Assembly (NCBI GenBank): GCA_900766575.1
Contig: CAAFVW010000183.1
Location: forward strand, 1 to 22,529
Direction of reading: 5' to 3'
Source: Lachnospiraceae bacterium
Lineage (GTDB): Bacteria > Bacillota > Clostridia > Lachnospirales > Lachnospiraceae
Length of the DNA: 22,529 nucleotides
The notes beneath the pieces are model-generated. The model was not told where the DNA came from. It was given only the letters and a program-made list of their open reading frames with translations, and did not search any database. The number at the start of each line of letters is the position of its first letter. The stretch's first letter is position 1. A program made the translations under genes and the position numbers. Below, piece after piece: positions 14,763 through 21,912 of the stretch.

Positions 14763-15599
14763 ATGATAGACAGAGTAGCAGAAGAAAGAAATCTGACAGA
14801 AGATTATGTCACGAAAAAAACAGAAAAAGAGGAAGAAATCGATCAGGAAACTCTGGAGAACGGAGGAAAACCCAGATGTACCGCCATTATTCTGGCGGCG
14901 GGCAGTGGAAGCCGTATGCAGTCTGCGGTAGCAAAACAGTTTCTTCCGTTAAAAGGGAAACCGCTGATCTGGTATGCTTTGCATGCGGTAGAGGAATCGG
15001 AAATCATTGATGACTGTATTCTGGTGACGGCAGAACAGGACATCCCTTATGTACGCGAGGAAATCGTACAAAAATATCGTTTTACCAAGGTGAATATCAT
15101 TACCTCGGGGGGAGCGGAACGTTATTTGTCTGTGGGAAGGGCTTTGCAGCTGATTGCCGACGGACGCCTGAAAGTCCCCAATGAACATGGGTATGTGTTC
15201 ATCCATGACGGAGCCAGACCTTTTCTGACGGAGAAAATATTACAGGATACCTATGCGGCGGTCGTACAGCATCATGCCTGTGTGGCAGCGGTACAGAGTA
15301 AGGATACTGTAAAAATCAGTGATGGGGAGGGATTTGCACTGTCTACTCCGGATCGCAGAACGGTCTGGAACATCCAGACACCGCAGGTATTTGAGACCAG
15401 CCTGATTCTGTTAGCGTATGAGAGATTGCGGAACCGCCTGCCCAAGATGCAGGAACAGGGTATTCAGGTGACGGATGATGCCAGTGTAGTGGAATTGTTT
15501 ACGGAGACGAGAGTGAAGCTGGTGGAGGCTTCTTACCAGAATATCAAGATCACGACACCGGAAGATATGAAAATAGCCGAGGCATTTCTGGGGGATTGA
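14763..15599 (+). CDS. ispD: MEP cytidylyltransferase IspD
   Basis: A 278-residue enzyme that converts 2-C-methyl-D-erythritol 4-phosphate and CTP to CDP-methylerythritol in isoprenoid synthesis. Core motifs: TAIILAAGSGSRM with AKQFLPLKGKPLIWYAL (about 40-71), HDGARPF, VQSKDTVKIS, WNIQTPQVF, VTDDASVVE and ITTPEDMKIAE. Most IspD proteins begin just before TAIILAAG; here about 37 extra charged residues precede it. The ATG at 14763 has only a weak ribosome site. A strong GGAGG lies in frame-neutral position before the core, but the ATG after it (14876) is in another frame. Follows tsaD by 39 bases and is the last gene of the run, 29 bases from the convergent regulator gene. Confidence 0.92.
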   Translation: MIDRVAEERNLTEDYVTKKTEKEEEIDQETLENGGKPRCTAIILAAGSGSRMQSAVAKQFLPLKGKPLIWYALHAVEESEIIDDCILVTAEQDIPYVREEIVQKYRFTKVNIITSGGAERYLSVGRALQLIADGRLKVPNEHGYVFIHDGARPFLTEKILQDTYAAVVQHHACVAAVQSKDTVKISDGEGFALSTPDRRTVWNIQTPQVFETSLILLAYERLRNRLPKMQEQGIQVTDDASVVELFTETRVKLVEASYQNIKITTPEDMKIAEAFLGD

Positions 15600-15628
15600 T
15601 TCCCCGGAATGTCCCGGCTGTCTTTTTA

Positions 15629-17878
15629 TTATTTTTCCCGCATGGCGCTGGGAGTTACACCGTACACTTTCTTGAAGGCGCGGCGGAAAGTGTTGGAATT
15701 GTTATATCCTACAGCAATATACAGCTCATTCAGGCTGATATCGCTTTCCTTGATCAGTCTTGCAGCCTCTGTCATACGGATATTCTCCAGATATGTGGAG
15801 AAATTCACTCCGGTCTTTTCCTTGAACATATGTGAGAAATAGCTCTCCGAGATCTGGAACTCATCGGAGATCTTGTTCAATCCCAGAGAAGGATCTTTAT
15901 AATTTTCTTTAATATATTTCTCGATAGTAGCAGATAAGGTGTTGTCATCTTCTTTGTTGCTAAAGAGATTACACAGGGACAACGCCAGATCCTCACACAG
16001 TTTGAAAGTCAGGTGCTCGTTGAAACGCTCGTCCAATACTTTTACTGCTTCCGGATCTGAGTCCTGTGGCAGTGCAAATCTTGCTTTCAACAAGGTATTC
16101 CGGATATCCGACAGCAGATATTTCAACAGGTTGACCGGCAGGGAACGTTCCTCGATATTTTCCTGATGGATCAGGTTGAACAGTTCCAATACCTGTGGCG
16201 TATTGCCGGTGGAGATGAAGTGGATCAGCTTTGTAGAGATCTCCGGCGGATAATAGAATACATTGGAATCCTTTTTAATGAACTCGTAGGGGAAGAAAAT
16301 ATAGTTCTTGGTAGTATAACTTACGGCCTCAGAAGCCTGCTGGTAACATTCCCATACGTTCATCAGTGAATCGGTATTACGCCCGATGCCGGCAAACAGC
16401 CAGATATCATAAGTATCTAACAGATAATTGTGCAGCCGAAGGATACAGTTGTTGATCTTCAGAATCAGATCCTTTTCTTCTTTTTCCGAGCAGTGGAGCA
16501 GGACGGAATAGGTGCGGTCGGAAGGACTGAAATAGAACAGCGGTGCACCGAAGAAATTCTCCAGCGCCGTCTCTATGATCTTTTCCAGCTCATCCACGGA
16601 TTCAATGCCGCCGGGGAGGGTAGTGGTGTCCGTAGTATCTCCGAAATTATTGTAATAGACAATATAAAGTACATTGTAATAAGAAGAATCATCGATTCCC
16701 AAGTACTGACTTATATAGTCAACCTCATCCTCGGAAGTTGCAGTACCGGACAAAAGCTGTCGTACATAAGAGGTACAGATGATGGGACGCTGACTGTCTA
16801 CGACTTCCTGAAGGTTCTTCTGTACTTCCACAGCGGTCTGTAATTCCTGCCCCAGTTCAATGATGGGGCGGACGTTGCGGCGGGAGAAATAATATACCAG
16901 AGATCCGCCGGTCAGCAGAGCAACCATGGCAAAGAAGATGAAAAACAGCTGCGTGCCTCCCAATCCTGCGGCAGCCTGGTAGGAAGGAAAACTGAAAAAG
17001 TAAGAATAACCGGTGTTATCTGACACATATTTTCCAATCGTCAGCTGCTGACCATCCAAGGTAATATCGGCATAGCCCTTATCGAAGTCCATTGTCATCA
17101 GCTCTTCCTGTGAAAAATTCTTCGAAGGATTGATGGAGAGTACCATAGAGCCGTCAGCCGCAACAGAAAACAGAAAATTACTGCTGTCCATCTCCACACA
17201 GTCGAACAAATCTGCCATTTTATCCTGTTCGAAGATAAAGCAGACTTTCGCATTTGCATCCATATAATAGAGATCATCCAGGTCGATGATATACATATAG
17301 TATTTTTCACTGTAATTTGGCATGAACGGATCCATGGGAAGAAAGCGGTTCTTGTATTCCGGTTCCGTCAGGTAGGAGTGCCATACTTCCTTTTCTGTAG
17401 AAGAGTACTTCTGGATCCAGTTATAAAACCGCTTTGCGGATATAAAATACGTAGGATTCAATACATAGTCTGTCTCCGGAAAGTAAACAAAGGACTCTTT
17501 TAAGGGAAGAAGTGCTTCCGCATACACATTTGTCGCCAGAGAATTCTGTAATTCATTCCCCATCTCCGTGAAAGGATAGTAGGTATTCTGATAATTCATG
17601 ACCTTACGGAAGGTATCGTTCTGTAAAAGCTGCCGGCAATACACCTCCATAATGTTCAGATCGCTTTCAAACAGCTCCGCATTGCTGATCAGAGTCGTTT
17701 CGTTCTGCCGATCGTAAGAATCACGTGCGTTATTTATTGTAGAACGGTATAAAAAGATGAACAAAACCAGAATAATCAGCAGGAAAATACTGTAAGAGGT
17801 TACCATTTGCAGCATTAAAGTACTGTTATGGCTTGTATAATTTGTATCGTTCTGGGCTTCTTTTTTATGGAAAATCAT
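15629..17878 (-). CDS. Membrane-bound AraC-family sensor regulator
   Basis: A 749-residue one-piece sensor and DNA-binding protein. Residues 21-47 form a membrane helix (VTSYSIFLLIILVLFIFLY), about 48-305 an extracytoplasmic Cache-like sensor, about 309-333 a second helix (LFFIFFAMVALLTGGSLVYY), then a cytoplasmic linker and, from about 647, an AraC HTH pair: NKISDEFQISESYFSHMFKE and SLNELYIAVGYNNSNTFRRA ending YGVTPSAMREK. The layout and length match Bacillus YesS-type regulators, which control adjacent sugar ABC operons. It diverges from the solute-binding lipoprotein gene across 295 bases holding paired direct repeats. GGGAG nine bases before the ATG supports this start. The ligand is probably a sugar sensed directly or through the lipoprotein. 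Confidence 0.9.
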   Translation of the reverse strand: MIFHKKEAQNDTNYTSHNSTLMLQMVTSYSIFLLIILVLFIFLYRSTINNARDSYDRQNETTLISNAELFESDLNIMEVYCRQLLQNDTFRKVMNYQNTYYPFTEMGNELQNSLATNVYAEALLPLKESFVYFPETDYVLNPTYFISAKRFYNWIQKYSSTEKEVWHSYLTEPEYKNRFLPMDPFMPNYSEKYYMYIIDLDDLYYMDANAKVCFIFEQDKMADLFDCVEMDSSNFLFSVAADGSMVLSINPSKNFSQEELMTMDFDKGYADITLDGQQLTIGKYVSDNTGYSYFFSFPSYQAAAGLGGTQLFFIFFAMVALLTGGSLVYYFSRRNVRPIIELGQELQTAVEVQKNLQEVVDSQRPIICTSYVRQLLSGTATSEDEVDYISQYLGIDDSSYYNVLYIVYYNNFGDTTDTTTLPGGIESVDELEKIIETALENFFGAPLFYFSPSDRTYSVLLHCSEKEEKDLILKINNCILRLHNYLLDTYDIWLFAGIGRNTDSLMNVWECYQQASEAVSYTTKNYIFFPYEFIKKDSNVFYYPPEISTKLIHFISTGNTPQVLELFNLIHQENIEERSLPVNLLKYLLSDIRNTLLKARFALPQDSDPEAVKVLDERFNEHLTFKLCEDLALSLCNLFSNKEDDNTLSATIEKYIKENYKDPSLGLNKISDEFQISESYFSHMFKEKTGVNFSTYLENIRMTEAARLIKESDISLNELYIAVGYNNSNTFRRAFKKVYGVTPSAMREK

Positions 17879-17925
17879 TCATGATCACTCCCGGGTCACA
17901 TTTTTTTAGACAATATATCTAATAA

Positions 17926-17954
17926 ATTATGTCTATTGTATCAGTTACTGACAA
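17926..17954 (-). promoter_or_regulatory. Sigma-A promoter of the AraC-type regulator
   Basis: On the minus strand TTGTCA (17954-17949), 17-base spacer, CATAAT (17931-17926), each one base off consensus. The start would fall near 17919, leaving a leader of about 41 bases. The direct repeats at 17966-18012 lie just upstream. Confidence 0.7.
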
Positions 17955-17965
17955 AGGAAGCAAGA

Positions 17966-18012
17966 TGTAACCCCTTTCAAATTTAAAAATATCAAATGTA
18001 AGTGCTTTCAAA
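17966..18012 (+). promoter_or_regulatory. Two direct repeats; AraC-type operator or cre sites
   Basis: TGTAANNNCTTTCAAA occurs at 17966-17981 and again at 17997-18012, 31 bases apart, about three helical turns. The two copies differ only in the three N bases. AraC-family activators often bind direct repeats on one face of DNA. Each copy also fits the catabolite element pattern TGWAANCGNTNWCA at 13 of 14 positions, but the central CG is broken in each, which weakens a CcpA reading. The pair lies between the divergent promoters. Confidence 0.6.
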
Positions 18013-18089
18013 AAATGCAGTAAAATCAAGGCTTTGAGGAACCGGCGGTCAAAATTTGCACCCGAACGCAAAAATTGTAACTTGTTTTT

Positions 18090-18151
18090 CCCCATGACAG
18101 ATGTTAAGGTGAGGGCAAGTCAAGGGAATGACCCCATGACAAATCATGATT
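18090..18151. promoter_or_regulatory. Short repeats in lipoprotein-gene leader
   Basis: CCCCATGACA occurs at 18090-18099 and 18132-18141, 42 bases apart, and a perfect palindrome AATCATGATT follows at 18142-18151. They sit just upstream of the lipoprotein ribosome site (AGGGAGGAAAG). No consensus -35/-10 pair is evident here, as is common for activator-dependent promoters. Role uncertain; could be chance. Confidence 0.3.
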
Positions 18152-18173
18152 CCAATTTTTAGGGAGGAAAGAA

Positions 18174-19796
18174 ATGAAGAGAAAAGTATTATCCGTACTT
18201 TTAGCATCTGCTATGGTTGCTTCCTTAGCAGCATGCGGAAGCAGCAACGATGCTCCTGCAGCATCCACCGACAGCGCAGCAGCTACTGACAGCGCAGCAG
18301 CTTCTACCGAGGCTTCTACTGAAGCTTACAACCTTGAGGAGATTAACGTAGTAGTTAATGGTACTCTGACCGCAACCGTTGATAACGGTCAGGCTGAATT
18401 CGTTCAGCAGTGGGATGATGCAGTATCTGAAGCAATCGGTCATCCTATTAAGATGAACGTCCAGCAGTTAGACCATTCCGGTTATACTGATGCAGTAGGT
18501 CGTCTGTTCGCAGGCGGTGACTATCCTGATGTAATGATCATGAGTGCAGATATGTTCAAGCAGTATGCACCTACCGGTCTGCTGTGGGATATGTCCGAGG
18601 CATATGCAAACGCTAAGTTCCAGTCTCACCTGATCCTGCCCGAGATCAACGAGAACCTGAAGGATGAGGAAGGTCATCTGTATGGTTTTGCTCCTACCTA
18701 TGGTAATGGATGTGTTACCTATGTTAAGCAGGCATGGCTGGATGCAGTTGGCCTGAAGGCTGAAGACATCAAGACTTATGATGATTACTACAACATGCTG
18801 TTAAAGTTCCACAACGAAGATCCCGATGGTAACGGCGTAACCGGTGATACCTATGGTGTTATCGCAGCTGGTTTCGTTGGTAACGAAGCTCCTTACGTAA
18901 ACTATCTGCCTGAGTTCTGGCAGGATTCTTATCCCGCAATCCTGCAGGATGACAACGGTACCTGGTACGATGGATTCCAGACCGATGCTACCAAGGCAGC
19001 TCTGTTAAGATTACAGCAGGCTTACAAGGATGGTGCTATCGACCCTGAGACCCTGACCGCTTCCACCAAGATCGCTCGTGAGAAATGGTTCTCCAACGAT
19101 CAGACCGGTTCTTCAGGCGTATTCACATACTGGGCAGGTTCCTGGTATCAGACTCTGACCGATAATCTGGTTAAGAACGGTGTTGACGAGAAGCTGGTTG
19201 AGCTGGCTCCTATCGCTGAGGTTGGCGCTTACCTGAACAGAGAAGCTCCTGTATGGGTTATCATTGATGACGGTGACGGCGACAATTCCCGTGAGCAGGC
19301 TATCTTCGATGCATTCATCGAGACCATGATGGATGGTGACAAGGTGCAGACTCTGTGGACCTACGGTGCAGAGGATGTTCACTGGTCTACCAAGGCTGAA
19401 AGCTTCACCATCAATGCAGGTACTGACAAAGAGAAGTCCTACGAGTACGAAGACGGTCAGTTCCACTTAAAGCAGTCTCCTAACGATCCTAACTCCGTAT
19501 GGAAGAAGAACGCTATGGATCCTGCTCTGGTTATCTGTTCTCTGGACAACGGCTTTAACGATATCTCCAGTCTGGCAGCAGAAGGTAACAAGTTCTTCAC
19601 CGAGAACTGCAAGGATGCTCCTCAGTCTCCTACCTCTGAGACCTACACCAACGAGTCCGGCACTATCTACGATGCTAAGCTGGCAGCTATCACTTCTGTA
19701 GTAGTTGATGGCGGCGATGTAGATGCAGCTATGCAGACCTACGTTGACACTGTTGGCGGTATCATTGATCAGTGCTTAGCTGAACTGAATCAGTAA
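18174..19796 (+). CDS. Sugar ABC solute-binding lipoprotein, LplA/YtcQ type
   Basis: A 540-residue family-1 solute-binding protein. The signal peptide ends in the lipobox SLAAC with the lipidated Cys at residue 21, followed by an Ala/Ser/Thr/Asp-rich linker to about 50. The mature domain has the long form typical of LplA/YtcQ proteins (GGDYPDVMIMSADMFKQYAP, TGLLWDMSEA, YGNGCVTYVKQAWLDAVGL, DDYYNMLLKFHNEDPDGNGV with a calcium-loop-like DPDGNGVTGD). These bind oligosaccharides. The ribosome site AGGGAGGAAAG is near perfect, and codon use shifts to GGT, GCT, CTG and ATC, suggesting very high expression. Followed by two permease genes across a 138-base gap; regulated by the divergent AraC-type gene. 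Confidence 0.93.
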   Translation: MKRKVLSVLLASAMVASLAACGSSNDAPAASTDSAAATDSAAASTEASTEAYNLEEINVVVNGTLTATVDNGQAEFVQQWDDAVSEAIGHPIKMNVQQLDHSGYTDAVGRLFAGGDYPDVMIMSADMFKQYAPTGLLWDMSEAYANAKFQSHLILPEINENLKDEEGHLYGFAPTYGNGCVTYVKQAWLDAVGLKAEDIKTYDDYYNMLLKFHNEDPDGNGVTGDTYGVIAAGFVGNEAPYVNYLPEFWQDSYPAILQDDNGTWYDGFQTDATKAALLRLQQAYKDGAIDPETLTASTKIAREKWFSNDQTGSSGVFTYWAGSWYQTLTDNLVKNGVDEKLVELAPIAEVGAYLNREAPVWVIIDDGDGDNSREQAIFDAFIETMMDGDKVQTLWTYGAEDVHWSTKAESFTINAGTDKEKSYEYEDGQFHLKQSPNDPNSVWKKNAMDPALVICSLDNGFNDISSLAAEGNKFFTENCKDAPQSPTSETYTNESGTIYDAKLAAITSVVVDGGDVDAAMQTYVDTVGGIIDQCLAELNQ

Positions 19797-19833
19797 TTGA
19801 GACTATAATATAGTAGCAAAAGCTGCAAAAGTA

Positions 19834-19842
19834 TGATATAAT
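19834..19842 (+). promoter_or_regulatory. Possible extended -10 promoter before permeases
   Basis: TGATATAAT is a perfect extended -10 (TGnTATAAT) at 19834-19842, with no recognisable -35 box at the right distance. A transcript from here would start near 19849, within the following stem, and would not form the complete stem-loop. Confidence 0.3.
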
Positions 19843-19843
19843 T

Positions 19844-19882
19844 ATCCTGTCCCATCGGGATACAAAGCCTGTGGGACAGGAT
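19844..19882 (+). other. Intercistronic stem-loop between lipoprotein and permease
   Basis: ATCCTGTCCCA (19844-19854) pairs perfectly with TGGGACAGGAT (19872-19882) around a 17-base loop. Only ATTTT follows, so termination would be partial. As in other sugar ABC operons with a more abundant binding protein, it likely protects the lipoprotein mRNA 3' end and lowers read-through into the permeases. That is an inference from position and structure. Confidence 0.65.
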
Positions 19883-19934
19883 ATTTTAGAGAGAAAAGAA
19901 TGTGTGAGATGAAGTTGAAAGGAAGAGGGATGGT

Positions 19935-20900
19935 ATGAGCAAGAAAAAGAAAATCACCACATCCACCGGCGTAGAAGTACGTCACAAGCCTTTGGGTCTC
20001 CGGATCTGGAATAACAGAGGCTATTATATAATGTTCCTGCCTGTATTTATATTCATTTTGATTATGTATTACTGGCCCATGCTTGGTATTCGTTATGCAT
20101 TCTACGATTACAAGCCCGTAGGCGCGCCTACTTTTGTGGGACTCAAGCACTTTTATAGTATGTTTAAGACCGATGCATTCTGGAGTGCATTCAGAAATAC
20201 ATTGGAACTGAGTATCATGAAGTTATTGATCACGACCTTCACTGCAGTTATCGTATCAATCTTCTTAAATGAAATGGGAAATCTCTTTGCAAAGAAAACT
20301 TTGCAGACTATTATATATCTGCCTCACTTTATGTCCTGGGCAGTAGTTGCATCTATCTTCAGTTTGTTCCTGTCTCCTTCCTCTACCGGTCTGGTAAACG
20401 GATTGCTGCGTGACTGGGGCATCCTGGCACCGGATGCCAAGGGAATTTATTTCCTGGCAAGCACGGCATGGTGGAGACCAATCTTCTACATTATCAATAT
20501 CTGGAAAGAGACCGGTTGGGGAACTATTATCTTCCTGGCTACTCTGGCAGGTATCAACCCGGAGCTGTATGAAGCAGCCGACATCGATGGTGCTACCCGT
20601 ATGCAGAAGATGCGTTTTGTAACGCTGCCTGCACTGTCCAATACGATTATCACCGTATTGATCCTGAACCTTGCTAAGGTTATGAATATGTTCGAGTCCG
20701 TATTCGTATTGTACAACAATGCGGTATACAGTGTGTCTGATGTTATTTCTACTTATATTTACCGTCAGACATTCGCGATCGCTCTGCCGAACTATGGTTA
20801 CTCTACAGCAGTTGGTCTCTTCAAGTCCCTGGTTGGCTGTGTCCTGGTACTGATATGTAACTGGGCTAGTAAGAAGACCCGTGGCCGTGGCATTGTATAG
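19935..20900 (+). CDS. Sugar ABC permease, LplB type
   Basis: A 321-residue inner-membrane permease of a carbohydrate importer, with six expected membrane helices. The N-terminal tail is Lys-rich and cytoplasmic; helix 1 starts at GYYIMFLPVFIFILIMYYWP. The EAA loop that contacts the ATPase is at about 213-232, EAADIDGATRMQKMRFVTLP. PMLGIRYAFYDYKPVGAPTF is typical of the LplB/YteP branch. GAGGG lies about five bases before the ATG. Pairs with the next gene as a heterodimer. No ATPase gene is in the cluster, as expected for importers served by a shared MsmX-type ATPase. Confidence 0.93.
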   Translation: MSKKKKITTSTGVEVRHKPLGLRIWNNRGYYIMFLPVFIFILIMYYWPMLGIRYAFYDYKPVGAPTFVGLKHFYSMFKTDAFWSAFRNTLELSIMKLLITTFTAVIVSIFLNEMGNLFAKKTLQTIIYLPHFMSWAVVASIFSLFLSPSSTGLVNGLLRDWGILAPDAKGIYFLASTAWWRPIFYIINIWKETGWGTIIFLATLAGINPELYEAADIDGATRMQKMRFVTLPALSNTIITVLILNLAKVMNMFESVFVLYNNAVYSVSDVISTYIYRQTFAIALPNYGYSTAVGLFKSLVGCVLVLICNWASKKTRGRGIV

Positions 20901-20912
20901 GAGGTGTTAAAC

Positions 20913-21773
20913 GTGGCAAAGACAGCTTATCGTAAACCTAAGAAAAAGGTTCATGTATTCGATATTGTAAACTACATCGTATTTATTCTGATCGGCCTCC
21001 TGGTGCTGGTACCTATCTGGAAGGTGCTTGTAGACTCCTTCAATGCTGTGGGTGTATACCAGTTCAGACTGTGGCCGGAGGATTTTACTTTAGATGGCTA
21101 TAAGACCATCATTCATACCCAGAGACTGTACAGACCTTTCATCAACTCCGTTATCACTACGGTGCTTGGTACTTTCCTTGGTCTGCTCCTGTCCACCCTG
21201 GGCGGTTATGTACTGATCCAGTTTGATATGCCCGGACGTAACTTCTTCGCATATTTCCTTCTGTTTACCATGATCTTCTCCGGTGGTATGATCCCCGAGT
21301 ACCTGGTAATGAAGCAGTTACACCTGGTTAACAGCATGTGGATCCTGGTGGTGAAGCATGGTATGAACGTGTACAATCTGGTACTGATGCGTAACTTCTT
21401 CGAAGGAATACCTGCCAGCCTGTTCGAGGCAGCCGAGATCGACGGATGCTCCCCCATGGGAATCTTCTTCAAGATCGTGCTTCCTCTGTCCAAGGCAGCT
21501 CTGGCTTCCATCGGCCTGATGTTCGCAGTTACCGTATGGAATGACTATTCTACCGTTAAGATCTATATTACCAATCCTGATCAGGTTAACTTCCAGTATC
21601 AGTTACGTAATATGATCATGGATGGTGATACCCCTACTACACAGTATTCGGTATCCCAGAATACTCTGTTCTATGCAGCAATCGTATGTGCAATCCTTCC
21701 TTTCATGGCACTGTATCCTTTCCTGCAGAAATATTTCGTAAAGGGTGTTAATATCGGTGCTGTTAAGGAGTGA
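20913..21773 (+). CDS. Sugar ABC permease, YtcP/LplC type
   Basis: A 286-residue permease, partner of the preceding gene. I start it at the GTG at 20913 because AGGAGG lies eight bases before it; a GTG at 20904 is within that ribosome site. Six membrane helices are expected; the first is IVNYIVFILIGLLVLVPIW. The EAA loop is at about 172, EAAEIDGCSPMGIFFKIVLP. SGGMIPEYLVMKQLHLVNS and the C-terminus KYFVKGVNIGAVKE are typical of the YtcP/LplC family. The ribosome site overlaps the stop codon of the first permease, so translation is probably coupled. Confidence 0.93.
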   Translation: MAKTAYRKPKKKVHVFDIVNYIVFILIGLLVLVPIWKVLVDSFNAVGVYQFRLWPEDFTLDGYKTIIHTQRLYRPFINSVITTVLGTFLGLLLSTLGGYVLIQFDMPGRNFFAYFLLFTMIFSGGMIPEYLVMKQLHLVNSMWILVVKHGMNVYNLVLMRNFFEGIPASLFEAAEIDGCSPMGIFFKIVLPLSKAALASIGLMFAVTVWNDYSTVKIYITNPDQVNFQYQLRNMIMDGDTPTTQYSVSQNTLFYAAIVCAILPFMALYPFLQKYFVKGVNIGAVKE

Positions 21774-21801
21774 TTTTCTTCTCACACGTATTTAGACTTA
21801 G

Positions 21802-21827
21802 ACAAGGGAAACTTCGGTTTCCCTTGT
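21802..21827 (+). terminator. UUCG-capped stem-loop after the permeases
   Basis: ACAAGGGAAAC (21802-21812) pairs perfectly with GTTTCCCTTGT (21817-21827) around a C(UUCG)G tetraloop, an especially stable hairpin. The following GTTGTATTTC is a weak T tract, so termination may be incomplete and the esterase gene may receive some read-through. Confidence 0.7.
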
Positions 21828-21912
21828 GTTGTATTTCAAAAGAAATCCAAAACATGTTTCCTACATTGCAGGATGACAGATGCGCAGGGGAAGCGCAGAA
21901 ATGAGGGCAGAA

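Noticed and set aside
15590..15640. Possible terminator between ispD and the regulator gene
   Set aside because: Only 4-5-bp stems (GGGGA/TCCCC or CCGG/CCGG) precede a broken T run that lies in the end of the opposing gene; too weak to call.
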